The notes beneath the pieces were generated by a model that was not told the DNA's origin, did not search any database, and saw only the letters and a list, made by a program, of their open reading frames with translations. A program made the position numbers and the translations under genes. Below are positions 48,109 through 56,641 of a DNA stretch of 64,000 bases, piece by piece (the stretch's first letter is position 1; each line of letters opens with the position of its first letter). This DNA is from Planctomycetota bacterium. Lineage in GTDB: Bacteria > Planctomycetota > UBA1135 > GCA-002686595. The stretch covers positions 94,174 through 158,173 of the forward strand of contig JAEUHY010000043.1 in NCBI GenBank assembly GCA_016795325.1, read 5' to 3'.

Positions 48109-51100
48109 ATGACCAGCGAAAGCGCAGCTGTCGCCGAACGCTCGTGCGTGCTGGACGCGGCCACCGCGCAGATCGCGGAACTCGCGAGCATCGAGCGGCG
48201 CATGGGCGCGCAGGCGCTCGTGGCGCTCGGCGGGCTGTGGGGATCCGCGCAAGCGTTGCTCGTCGCAGCGCTCGCGCAACGCTCGAAGGCGCCTTGGATC
48301 GTCGTCGCGTCGACCGAGGCCGAAGCCGAAGCGCTGGCCGACGATCTGGCTAGCTTCGGCGCGACGCCCACGCTGCTCCCGGCGCGCGAAAGCGCGGGAA
48401 AACGGCTCGACGGCGCCGATGCACGTGCGGTGCGCGAGCGTTTGAGCGTCGCGCAACGCCTCGCCGGCCCGCAGCAAGCGCGGCCCAAGCTGCTCGTCGC
48501 CTCCGTGCTCGCGCTGCTGCAGCCGCTGCCCAAGCCGGGCGATCTGGAAGCGAGCGCGCTCGAACTCGCCAAGGGCCAGAAGATTCCGCCCGAGCATTTG
48601 CTCAAGCGGCTCGTCGAAGCGGGCTACGAACGCCAGCCGCTGTGCGAACGGCCCGGCGAGGTCTCGCTGCGCGGCGAGATCCTCGATCTGTTCCCGTTTG
48701 CGAGCGAGCTCCCGCTGCGCGTCGAGTTCTTCGAGGACGAGGTCGAGTCGCTGCGCACCTTCGATCCGGCGCAGCAGACCAGCGTCGAGAAGCTCGAGCG
48801 CGTCGAGGTGTGCCTGGCGCGCGACGTGGGCGGCGTCGAGGACTCGACGGGCGTTCAGCCGGCGCTGCTCTTGCCGCACCAGGCCGTGTGCGTCGAGGTC
48901 GAGCCGCTGCGCATCGAGGACCGCGCCAACGGGCTCTCGATCCAGTCGGCCTCGCACCAACAAGCGCTGACGCAACTGCGCCAAGCGCTCGACTCACGTC
49001 GCCGCCTGCAGGTGCAGAGCCTGCCGGCGCGCGATCAGAACTTCGACACGCGCTCCGTGCAGGCGCTTTCGGGAGGCATCCGCCAGGCGCCCGAGCTGCT
49101 GCGCGAGGCCGTCAAGGATGGCGCGCGCGTGATCGTGCTGTGCCGCAACGACGGCGAGCGCGAGCGTTTCCAGTCCGTGCTCGACGAAGCCGGCGGCGTG
49201 GAGCGCGTCGAGCTGCGCGTGGGCTCGGTCGCCAAGGGCTTTCGTTACCCCGCGCTCGGGCTGATCGTCGTCGACCACCACGAGCTCGTCGGCCTCGTCG
49301 GCGCACGCCGCGTCAGTGCGGCTCGCACAGCGCACAAAACGCGCGCGCTGCAATCGTTCTTCGACTTGAAGACCGGCGACTACGTCGTGCACGCCGTGCA
49401 CGGCCTCGCGCTCTACAAAGGGCTCGTGCGCATGGCGCGCGGCGCCGGCGAAGAGGAGCACCTGCACCTCCTGTTCGCCGACGAAGTTTCGCTGTACGTA
49501 CCCGCGACGCGCATCGACCTCGTCCAGCGCTACATCGGCGGCGGCGCGGCGCCTTCGCTCGACAAGATCGGCGGCCAATCGTTCCGCAAGCGGCGCGAGA
49601 AAGTCGAACGCGCGCTGTTCGACCTCGCCAGCGATCTGCTCGAGGTGCAGGCCAAACGCGAGCTCAAGCGCCGCACGCCGTGGCCGTTCGACCCCGAACT
49701 CGTGCGCACGATGATCGCCGAGTTTCCGTACGTCGATACGCCCGACCAGGCCAACGCGGACGGCGAAATCGGCGAGGACCTCGCCTCGGAGCGGCCGATG
49801 GATCGCCTGCTGTGCGGCGACGTCGGCTTCGGCAAGACCGAGATCGCAATCCGCGCGGCGTTCCGCGTCGCCGCCGCCGGCGCGCAGGTCGCGGTGCTCG
49901 TGCCGACGACCGTGCTCGCGCACCAGCACTACCTCAACTTCCGCTCGCGCCTGGCGGACTTCCCCGTCGAGGTCGCCGCGCTCTCACGCACGGTCAGCGG
50001 CAAGGAAGAGAAGGCCGTCCTCAAGGCCATCTCCGAAGGCGAGATCGACATCGCGATCGGCACGCACCGTTTGCTCTCGAAAGACGTCAAGTTCAAGTCG
50101 CTGGGCCTGGTGATCATCGACGAGGAGCAGCGCTTCGGCGTGACGCACAAGGAGCACTTCAAGCGCATGCGCGAGATGATCGACGTGCTCGCGCTCTCAG
50201 CGACGCCGATCCCGCGCACGCTGCACATGTCGCTCGCCGGCGTGCGCGACATCAGCTCGCTCACCACGCCGCCGCCGGGCCGCCAGGAGATCGAGACGAA
50301 GATCGTCGACCGCAACAACCCCGACCTCGTGCGCGAGGTGCTGCTGCGCGAGAAGAACCGCGGCGGCCAGGCTTTCGTGCTGCACAACCGCGTGAGCACG
50401 ATCCACGCCTTCGCGCGCTCGCTCCAAGAGCGCGTGCCCGAGTGCAGCTACGGCGTCGGCCACGGGCAGATGAACGCCAAGGAGCTCGACGAGGTGATGG
50501 ACTCGTTCGCGCGCGGCGACGTCGACGTGCTCGTGTCGACGACGATCGTCGAGAATGGCCTCGACATTCCGGCCGCAGGCACGATCCTGATCGACGAAGC
50601 GGATCACTACGGACTGAGCGAGCTGCACCAGTTGCGCGGCCGCGTCGGCCGCGGCGGGCACAAGTCGTACTGCTACCTGCTCGTCGATCCGCTCAAGCCC
50701 ATGCAGCAGATCGCGCGCGATCGGTTGAAGGCGCTCGAGGAGATGCACCACCTCGGCGCGGGCTTCGCGATCAGCATGAAGGACCTCGAGCTGCGCGGCG
50801 CCGGCAACATCCTCGGCCCGCAGCAATCGGGGCACATCGCCGCGATCGGCTACGACCTGTACTGCCGCCTGCTCAAGCAGACGGTCGAGCGCGTGCGCCA
50901 GGGCCTGGGCCCCGACCGCGAGGCGACCGAGGCCGAACTTTCGGCCGGCGTCGAGCTCGAACTCGGCCTCAAGGCGTTCCTGCCCGAGACGTGGATCCCC
51001 ACGCAACAAGCGCGGCTCGAAGTGCTGCGCCAACTCGAGACGATCCACTCCGACGAGAGCGCCGCCGAGGTCGAGTCGCTGCTGCGCGACCGCTTCGGCC

Positions 51101-51384
51101 GCCCGCCGCCGGAGGCCCGCGCGTTGCTCGAGAGCTTCCGCCTGCGCGCGCTCGCCACCAACCTCGGCCTCACGCGCATCTGCCACCGAGGCGACGTGTA
51201 CGTGCTCGAGTTCAAGGACCGCGTCGCGCTCGAGCACGCGCTCGCCGGCAGCAAGGTCGACTTCCGCCCGATCCGCACCGGCGTCGCGCACCTCGTCATT
51301 CCGCCGCGCCACCGCGAGCCGCTGGCCTCGGCGCGCTGGCTCGACCAGCTGCTCGCCGGACCGCGCACGGGCGCGGCGCGCTGA
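48109..51384 (+). CDS. mfd: Transcription-repair coupling factor
   Basis: This is a 1091-residue protein with full Mfd order. The UvrB-homology N-terminal region includes R-G-E-I-L-D-L-F-P-F and F-E-D-E-V-E-S-L-R-T-F. The RNA polymerase-interacting domain has G-D-Y-V-V-H-A-V-H-G-L-A-L-Y. The RecG-like translocase has L-L-C-G-D-V-G-F-G-K-T-E (Walker A), I-I-D-E-E-Q-R-F-G (motif II DEEQ), A-L-S-A-T-P-I-P-R-T-L and H-Q-L-R-G-R-V-G-R. A TRCF C-terminal domain completes it. It removes RNA polymerase stalled at lesions and recruits UvrA. V-H-A-V-H-G replaces the commoner V-H-x-x-H-G-I-G. Its end is 15 bp from a convergent gene. Confidence 0.97.
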   Translation: MTSESAAVAERSCVLDAATAQIAELASIERRMGAQALVALGGLWGSAQALLVAALAQRSKAPWIVVASTEAEAEALADDLASFGATPTLLPARESAGKRLDGADARAVRERLSVAQRLAGPQQARPKLLVASVLALLQPLPKPGDLEASALELAKGQKIPPEHLLKRLVEAGYERQPLCERPGEVSLRGEILDLFPFASELPLRVEFFEDEVESLRTFDPAQQTSVEKLERVEVCLARDVGGVEDSTGVQPALLLPHQAVCVEVEPLRIEDRANGLSIQSASHQQALTQLRQALDSRRRLQVQSLPARDQNFDTRSVQALSGGIRQAPELLREAVKDGARVIVLCRNDGERERFQSVLDEAGGVERVELRVGSVAKGFRYPALGLIVVDHHELVGLVGARRVSAARTAHKTRALQSFFDLKTGDYVVHAVHGLALYKGLVRMARGAGEEEHLHLLFADEVSLYVPATRIDLVQRYIGGGAAPSLDKIGGQSFRKRREKVERALFDLASDLLEVQAKRELKRRTPWPFDPELVRTMIAEFPYVDTPDQANADGEIGEDLASERPMDRLLCGDVGFGKTEIAIRAAFRVAAAGAQVAVLVPTTVLAHQHYLNFRSRLADFPVEVAALSRTVSGKEEKAVLKAISEGEIDIAIGTHRLLSKDVKFKSLGLVIIDEEQRFGVTHKEHFKRMREMIDVLALSATPIPRTLHMSLAGVRDISSLTTPPPGRQEIETKIVDRNNPDLVREVLLREKNRGGQAFVLHNRVSTIHAFARSLQERVPECSYGVGHGQMNAKELDEVMDSFARGDVDVLVSTTIVENGLDIPAAGTILIDEADHYGLSELHQLRGRVGRGGHKSYCYLLVDPLKPMQQIARDRLKALEEMHHLGAGFAISMKDLELRGAGNILGPQQSGHIAAIGYDLYCRLLKQTVERVRQGLGPDREATEAELSAGVELELGLKAFLPETWIPTQQARLEVLRQLETIHSDESAAEVESLLRDRFGRPPPEARALLESFRLRALATNLGLTRICHRGDVYVLEFKDRVALEHALAGSKVDFRPIRTGVAHLVIPPRHREPLASARWLDQLLAGPRTGAAR

Positions 51385-51399
51385 GGCGCAGCGCGAAGC

Positions 51400-52218
51400 T
51401 CAGAGCGAACGTTTCAGCGCGCGCACGTGTTCGTGCAACGCGGCCTCGAGGAGCTTCACGTCGACGGTGGCGAAGATCTTCTTCACCGCGGCGTCCGCGC
51501 TTGCGCCGCCCGCAAGTTCCTCGATCAGCGCGTCGAACAGCGCGCGGTTCTCGCGCGTTGAGCCGAGCAGGAAGTGCACGAACGCCCACGCGCGCGCGTA
51601 GTTCAGCGGCGGATCTTCGTAGAACGCCGCGGGAGTCGTGCGCAGCAGCGCCGCGAGGTCCAGCGCGGCGGGACCGCGGGCCACGAGCAGCTCCAGGTAC
51701 TGCGCGCGGGGCCGGATTTCGCTCGCCGCACCGCGCTGGAACTGCGCGTTTTCGTAGTACTCCGCGAGTCCTTCGTTCAGCCACACCGGCGGATCGTCGA
51801 GCCAGGAATCGAGAAACTGATGCAGACCTTCGTGGCGCACGGTGTCGAACAGCTCGCCGCGCTTGGGCGCGTTCCACACGATCAGTTGGCGCAGTCCGGG
51901 GTGGTACACGCCGGCGGTGTTCTCGTTGTCTCCGCCGAGCGCACCGGCAAGGTAGCGCTCGTACCCCAGGCGTCCGGAGAACACGAACACCCGCGCGCGC
52001 TCGGCGGCGCGCGGAAGGTTCGGGCGCAGCCGCGCTTGAAAGCGAGCGACGGAGTTCTCGAGCAGCGCGGAGAGCTCGCGCGCCGTCCGCAGGTCGAGAT
52101 CGGTCGTGACGACGAAGTTCGCCGACTCCACGCGCGCCGGCGACTCCCACAACGGCCCGTGGCGCGCGCGGTGGAGCGTCGAGTTGATCTGGTCCAGTTC
52201 CTGCGTGAAGCGCCCCAT
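51400..52218 (-). CDS. Gluzincin metalloprotease domain (DUF1570/peptidase MA-like)
   Basis: The protein has 272 residues from ATG 52218. The zinc motif is intact: R-H129-E-G-L-H133 with E149 in W-L-N-E-G-L-A-E-Y-Y, the gluzincin arrangement. It has no signal peptide, which is odd for this normally exported family. The reason is visible: the ATG is in the same frame as the upstream gene, only CGC GCG CAG after that gene's TAG at 52230-52228. Without the TAG the two genes would make one 651-residue exported protease. It may be made by coupled re-initiation, by readthrough, or be the tail of a broken gene. Confidence 0.8.
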   Translation of the reverse strand: MGRFTQELDQINSTLHRARHGPLWESPARVESANFVVTTDLDLRTARELSALLENSVARFQARLRPNLPRAAERARVFVFSGRLGYERYLAGALGGDNENTAGVYHPGLRQLIVWNAPKRGELFDTVRHEGLHQFLDSWLDDPPVWLNEGLAEYYENAQFQRGAASEIRPRAQYLELLVARGPAALDLAALLRTTPAAFYEDPPLNYARAWAFVHFLLGSTRENRALFDALIEELAGGASADAAVKKIFATVDVKLLEAALHEHVRALKRSL

Positions 52219-52227
52219 CTGCGCGCG

Positions 52228-53352
52228 CTAGTCGAGCAGGCGATCCAGTTCCGCGTACTCGCCGAGCACGTGCAGGTAGAGCGCGACGCGCGCGGCGGCC
52301 TTGTCGTTCTCCGCGTTGACCGCCAGCGCCTTACGCTGCGCCTCGAAGGCCTTCAGGACATCGCGGCTGGATCGCAAGGTCTGGTCGAGCCGTGCGCCGC
52401 ACGACTTGGGAGTCAGGCGTTCGGGCAAGCGCGCGGACTCCGGCAGCTTGCGCGTGAACTCGCTCCAGGCCGTCTGCGCATGCGCGTCGAGCAACCCCTG
52501 GATCCACGAGGCCTCGAACTTGCCTTCGATGGTGAGCTCCTCGAAGCCGCCAAAGCCCAGGATCGCGAGCCGGCCGAAACTGCGCGCCGGCCGCTGCACG
52601 CTGAAGAACTGCTTGCCGTTGTAGCTGACCGTGATGGACGACTCGGCGACGACAGCGCGCATGCGGTACGGATTGCCCTTGACGCACGGCGATGTGTCGC
52701 GCGCCGTCAGAGTTCTCCAGCTCGCGTCCAGACCGGAATACTCGGCAATGGGTCCGATGCCGGGCGCGGGCGCGGTCTTCTCAGTGTCCGGCCGTTCCGC
52801 TGTGCCGCACAAGATGCGCGTCCAGTTGCCGTCGCCGTCCTCGATGCTGAAGGCCGGCACGATGAACTCGAGCGACTTCTCCCCCGGTTCGCACGCATAC
52901 GATTCGCCGCGCACATCGACCGTGTAGCCGCCTGCGAAGGCCCCCGCGTGGACCAGCGGACCGTAGGGAGTGTCGGACGGATCGTCGGACGGATCGTCGG
53001 ACGGATCGCGGAAGTCCGCCAATTGCTCTGGCGAGTAGCGCACCCGCGCGTTGCCGCCCGAGTCGCTGTAGAACAGCAAGTCGCCGCTGACGACATCCTT
53101 CGGCGCAGGCGCGCGGTACGAACTCGAGAAGGCGCTCCACTCGAGCGCGTCACGCAAGGCGGGCAGATTGCGCCAAATGTACGGCTGCGCTTGATGCTGC
53201 TCGATCAACAGGCGCGCTTGCGCCTGCGCGGGCGCCCAACGCCCCGCGCTGAGGTGGGCGCGCAATTCCGCGAGTCCGGCGGCGAGCGCGGCTTCGTCCG
53301 GAGCCTGAACCTGAGCGAAGCTGAGTGCGAGAAGCAGCGTCTTGGCGAGCAT
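52228..53352 (-). CDS. Secreted protein, front half of an interrupted protease
   Basis: The protein has 374 residues with signal peptide MLAKTLLLALSFAQVQA. Residues 20-60 are TPR-like. Residues 75-300 form a beta-rich concanavalin/LamG-like domain (F-S-S-S-Y-R-A-P, V-S-G-D-L-L-F-Y-S-D-S, S-I-T-V-S-Y-N-G-K-Q-F-F-S, I-L-G-F-G-G-F-E-E-L). Residues 320-374 are again helical repeats ending V-L-G-E-Y-A-E-L-D-R-L-L-D. It stops at TAG 52228-52230, and the frame continues open into the gluzincin gene. A D-P-S-D repeat encoded by the 12 bp tandem lies in residues 115-128. Confidence 0.75.
   Translation of the reverse strand: MLAKTLLLALSFAQVQAPDEAALAAGLAELRAHLSAGRWAPAQAQARLLIEQHQAQPYIWRNLPALRDALEWSAFSSSYRAPAPKDVVSGDLLFYSDSGGNARVRYSPEQLADFRDPSDDPSDDPSDTPYGPLVHAGAFAGGYTVDVRGESYACEPGEKSLEFIVPAFSIEDGDGNWTRILCGTAERPDTEKTAPAPGIGPIAEYSGLDASWRTLTARDTSPCVKGNPYRMRAVVAESSITVSYNGKQFFSVQRPARSFGRLAILGFGGFEELTIEGKFEASWIQGLLDAHAQTAWSEFTRKLPESARLPERLTPKSCGARLDQTLRSSRDVLKAFEAQRKALAVNAENDKAAARVALYLHVLGEYAELDRLLD
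52972..53007. repeat. Three tandem 12-bp units
   Basis: Three perfect copies of GTCGGACGGATC lie head to tail inside the secreted-protein gene, on the minus strand giving D-P-S-D repeats. The unit length is a multiple of three, so gain or loss of a unit keeps the reading frame. Confidence 0.9.
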
Positions 53353-53544
53353 GCGGCGGGCGGGAAGAGCGCCGTGGCTTCGCACCGCTGGCGGAGCGTT
53401 CCGGCTCCACCTCGGGAAGGCGGCGAGCCACCGGGCAGCACAAGTGTCGCCGTATCGGCCGCGCTCGGAAAGTGCTGGCGCTCCGCGTTCGCTGGAGCTC
53501 GACGCCTTGACCGCGCGACGCGCCCGCGCCGACAATCGCGCCCC

Positions 53545-54672
53545 ATGTCGCACCTCGCCCTGCTGCTGGCCGCCTTCCAAGCCGTCCAGGCGCCCCCCGC
53601 TCCGCAGCAAGGCGAAGGCACGGCCGCTCCGGCGACGCCCGCCCAGGACGCCCCGGCAACGCCGGCCCAGGACGCCCCGACGCCGGCCCGACCGCCGCGC
53701 AGCGACGCGCCGACTCCGCAGTCGATCAACGGCGTGCAGTTCGTCGTGAACGACCAGGTGGTCACGCTGCGCGACTTCATCGACGACCTGCGCCGCGACA
53801 ACCGGCCCTACACCACGCAGCAGGAGCGCGAGCGCGCGTTCCGCGAAACGTTCGCGAGCCGCGTGCGCCAGTTGCTGATGGAGCAGGGCGGACGCGAACT
53901 GGGGTACGAGGAGGCGCTGATCAAGCGCTACGTCGACGACGAGATCCAAAGCAACATCAAGGCCTCGGGAGGCATCGTCGACCTCGGCGAGCAACTCCGG
54001 CGCAGCAACCTCGACCCGACCGGCCTGCGCGAGATGACCCAGCGCGGCGTCTACGCCCAGCTCTGGGGCATGGCGGTCGAGGGCCAGCAACCCAAGTCGA
54101 CCGGCCGTCTGACGGTCGATCGCTACATGCGGCCGGGGCGGATCCTGTTCGAGTTCGAGCGTGCGCCGCTGACCGAGCTCGCGCCGGGCACCGTCGATTT
54201 CCAGAACCTGTTCATCTCCGCCGACGGTTCCGGGGGCGTGGCCGCGGCCAAGGCCAAGGCGGACGACGCGGTCGCGGCGGCGCGCGCCGGCCGGTCGTTC
54301 ACGGAACTGGTGCGCGAGCGCTCGCAGTCGCTGACTAAGGCCAAGGACGGCTGGGAACGCGGGCTCGCGCTCAAGCAGATCGAGACCGCGTTGCCCGAGG
54401 TGTACGAATTCCTCGCCACCGCGGCCCCCGGCGACGTCAGCGCCCCGATCGGACAGCGGCGCGACGGCGAGTTGATCGGCTTCGTCGTCCTGGCCAACGT
54501 CAAGCGCGCCGAGCCGATGCTCGACTTCAACACGCCACGGACGCAAGAGCAGATCCGCCGACGTTTGCTGGCGAACCAAGGGCAGTACCGGCGCGACCGC
54601 GAGCTCTCGAAGATGCTCGAGGGCGCCTACGTCTGGCCGCCGGAGCTGTTCGGCCAGACCGCGGAGCGCTGA
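53545..54672 (+). CDS. SurA/parvulin-like periplasmic peptidyl-prolyl isomerase
   Basis: This is a 375-residue protein with a short export signal (MSHLALLLAAFQAVQA), then an Ala/Pro/Thr/Gln-rich linker with A-T-P-A-Q-D-A-P copied twice (residues 25-58). Residues 60-210 resemble a SurA N-domain (I-N-G-V-Q-F-V-V-N-D-Q-V-V-T, then R-Q-L-L-M-E-Q-G). Residues 215-345 resemble a parvulin domain: A-R-A-G-R-S-F-T-E-L-V-R-E-R-S, K-D-G-W-E-R-G, A-A-P-G-D-V-S-A-P-I-G and V-L-A-N-V-K-R-A-E-P. Several active-site residues of classic parvulins are not obvious, so it may act as a chaperone. It is divergent from the interrupted protease genes, and precedes the TonB-like gene by 249 bp. Confidence 0.75.
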   Translation: MSHLALLLAAFQAVQAPPAPQQGEGTAAPATPAQDAPATPAQDAPTPARPPRSDAPTPQSINGVQFVVNDQVVTLRDFIDDLRRDNRPYTTQQERERAFRETFASRVRQLLMEQGGRELGYEEALIKRYVDDEIQSNIKASGGIVDLGEQLRRSNLDPTGLREMTQRGVYAQLWGMAVEGQQPKSTGRLTVDRYMRPGRILFEFERAPLTELAPGTVDFQNLFISADGSGGVAAAKAKADDAVAAARAGRSFTELVRERSQSLTKAKDGWERGLALKQIETALPEVYEFLATAAPGDVSAPIGQRRDGELIGFVVLANVKRAEPMLDFNTPRTQEQIRRRLLANQGQYRRDRELSKMLEGAYVWPPELFGQTAER

Positions 54673-54921
54673 GGCCCGCTCGCTCAGGTTCGCCCGCCCG
54701 GAAGCGTCGACCAGCGCGGCGACGTGGATATACTCTGAACCCCCCTGAAAGCCCTGCGTTAGCCCCCGGTCGGCCGACGCTCTGCTTGCCCCGTCCGGGC
54801 AGGTTCGAGCCCAGCCGACACTGACCCACCCCCTCTTGCAGCCTTCCGCCCCGCCTGGGGACGTCCGCCGCGGCCCTTTCGGGCCCTGGCGAGCCCTCCC
54901 GGCGCGCATCGGAGCGAATCG

Positions 54922-56502
54922 ATGGCCAACGAGCAGTCCGACCTAGCCAACCTCAACCTGGAGACCTCGCTTCCCAAGCCCTGGGAACGTGAGCAGACGT
55001 TCAACGACGTCCTCTACGACTGGATGGGCCGGGCGCCGTGGTTGGCGATCTCGGCGGCAGCGCACGTGATCATCGTGCTGATCTGCATGGCCATCCCGTG
55101 GGACAAGTTCTCCAAGGCCCCCACGACCGAGATCAAGGCAACGCTCGACCAGGCGCCCGAAGAGGTCTTCGAGGACCCGCCGGAAGAGGAGCCCGAAGAG
55201 CTCGAAGAAGAGCCGACGGAAGAGCCGGTCCTCAAGGACGCGGAAGTGTCGGACCACAACGAGGAAGACACCAACGAAGACGCCGAGTCGGTGGTCGGTG
55301 ACCCCGACTTCAGCGCGGACTCGCCCTTCGACAGCAAGGCCTTCAACGATGTGATCGGCATCGGTGGCGGCGCCGGCGGCAAGTTCGGCGGACGCTTCGG
55401 CGGTCGCAAGAACCTCAAGGCGCGCGGCGGCGCGGGCGTCGAGCAGGCGCTCAAGGACGGCCTGGAGTGGCTCAAGTGGCACCAGTCGGCCGAAGGCACC
55501 TGGAAGGCCAAGGACTACGTCGAGAACTGCGGCAAGATCGGACCGACGACCTGCTCGGACGTCGGCGAAGAGTCGAACAACGTCGGCATGACGGGTTTGG
55601 CGCTGCTCGCGTTCATGGGTGACGGCAACACCACCCGCGAAGGTCCGTACAAGGAGAACGTCGCGCGCGGCATCAAGTGGCTCAAGGACGAGCAGGACAT
55701 CGACAACGGCCTGTTCGGCGGTCGTATCGGCCACGCCTTCATCTACAACCACGCGATCGCCTCGCTGGCGATGTGCGAGGCGTACTACTTCTCGCAATCG
55801 CCCGCGCTGAAGGGCTCGGCCCAGAAGGGCGTCGAGTTCATCATGAGCGCGCGCAATCCGTACGGCGCGTGGCGCTACTCGCAGCCGCCGACCGGCGAGA
55901 ACGACACCTCGGTCACGGGCTGGATGGTGTTCGCGCTCAAGAGCGCGGAAGAGGCCAAGCTCAAGATCGACAAGGAGTCGTTCGCGGGCGCGCTGACCTG
56001 GATCGACGAAGCGACGGACACGAGCACGGGCCGCGTGGGTTACGACGCGGTCGGTACGCCCAGCTCGCGCGTGACGCGCATCAACGACCACTTCAACGAG
56101 CAGCGCGGCGAGTCGATGACGGCCGTCGGTTTGCTCTGCCGCGTGTTCATGGGCCAAGACCCCAAGACCACGCCGATGATGGAGAAGCACGCCGAACTGA
56201 TGGCCAAGGCGCTGCCCAAGTGGGACGCGGACCCCAAGGCCAAGGAAGGCACGGACTTCTACTACTGGTACTACGGCTCGTACGCGATGTACCAGATGGG
56301 CGACCCGCACTGGTCGAAGTGGAAGTCGGCCATGGAGCAGGCGGTCGTGAAGTCGCAGCGCAAGGAAGGCGACGAGAAGGGCTCGTGGGACGCGAAGGTC
56401 GACCCGTGGGGCTACGCCGGCGGACGCGTGTACACCACCGCGCTCGGCGTGCTGTGCCTCGAGGTCTACTTCCGCTACGCCCGCGTGCTCGGCGCTCGCT
56501 GA
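54922..56502 (+). CDS. Membrane-anchored prenyltransferase/squalene-cyclase-repeat protein
   Basis: This is a 526-residue protein. A cytosolic N-terminus is followed by one span A-P-W-L-A-I-S-A-A-A-H-V-I-I-V-L-I-C-M-A-I (about residues 38-60), which with its central His resembles TonB/ExbD-type anchors. Next comes a strongly acidic Pro/Glu linker (residues 75-130) and a Gly-rich patch. The rest, from about residue 170, is an alpha/alpha toroid with repeats such as L-E-W-L-K-W-H-Q-S-A-E-G-T-W, G-M-T-G-L-A-L-L-A-F, A-S-L-A-M-C-E-A-Y and Y-G-A-W-R-Y-S-Q-P. The cyclase DxDD motif is not seen, so a binding or scaffold role outside the membrane is more likely. Codon use looks typical of a highly expressed gene and a strong terminator follows. 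Confidence 0.85.
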   Translation: MANEQSDLANLNLETSLPKPWEREQTFNDVLYDWMGRAPWLAISAAAHVIIVLICMAIPWDKFSKAPTTEIKATLDQAPEEVFEDPPEEEPEELEEEPTEEPVLKDAEVSDHNEEDTNEDAESVVGDPDFSADSPFDSKAFNDVIGIGGGAGGKFGGRFGGRKNLKARGGAGVEQALKDGLEWLKWHQSAEGTWKAKDYVENCGKIGPTTCSDVGEESNNVGMTGLALLAFMGDGNTTREGPYKENVARGIKWLKDEQDIDNGLFGGRIGHAFIYNHAIASLAMCEAYYFSQSPALKGSAQKGVEFIMSARNPYGAWRYSQPPTGENDTSVTGWMVFALKSAEEAKLKIDKESFAGALTWIDEATDTSTGRVGYDAVGTPSSRVTRINDHFNEQRGESMTAVGLLCRVFMGQDPKTTPMMEKHAELMAKALPKWDADPKAKEGTDFYYWYYGSYAMYQMGDPHWSKWKSAMEQAVVKSQRKEGDEKGSWDAKVDPWGYAGGRVYTTALGVLCLEVYFRYARVLGAR

Positions 56503-56526
56503 GCCAACGCTGACTCCAGTTGTTCT

Positions 56527-56573
56527 GCGCGAGGCCCGCGGCGAACCATCGCCGCGGGCCTCGCGCATTTTTT
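56527..56573 (+). terminator. Rho-independent terminator
   Basis: A perfect 18 bp stem (56527-56544 with 56549-56566) closes an ACCA loop and is followed by A and six T (56568-56573). It lies 24 bp after the stop of the TonB-like gene and is the strongest plus-strand terminator in the window. Confidence 0.95.
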
Positions 56574-56641
56574 GGGCGCTTGCGCCCCGGCAAGGTGCGC
56601 CGCGCCGCAACCTCCGCGGAAATCTACCGTAGCTTGGTGGC

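Noticed and set aside
52972..53007. CRISPR-like repeats
   Set aside because: The three 12 bp units are directly adjacent with no spacers and lie within a coding frame.
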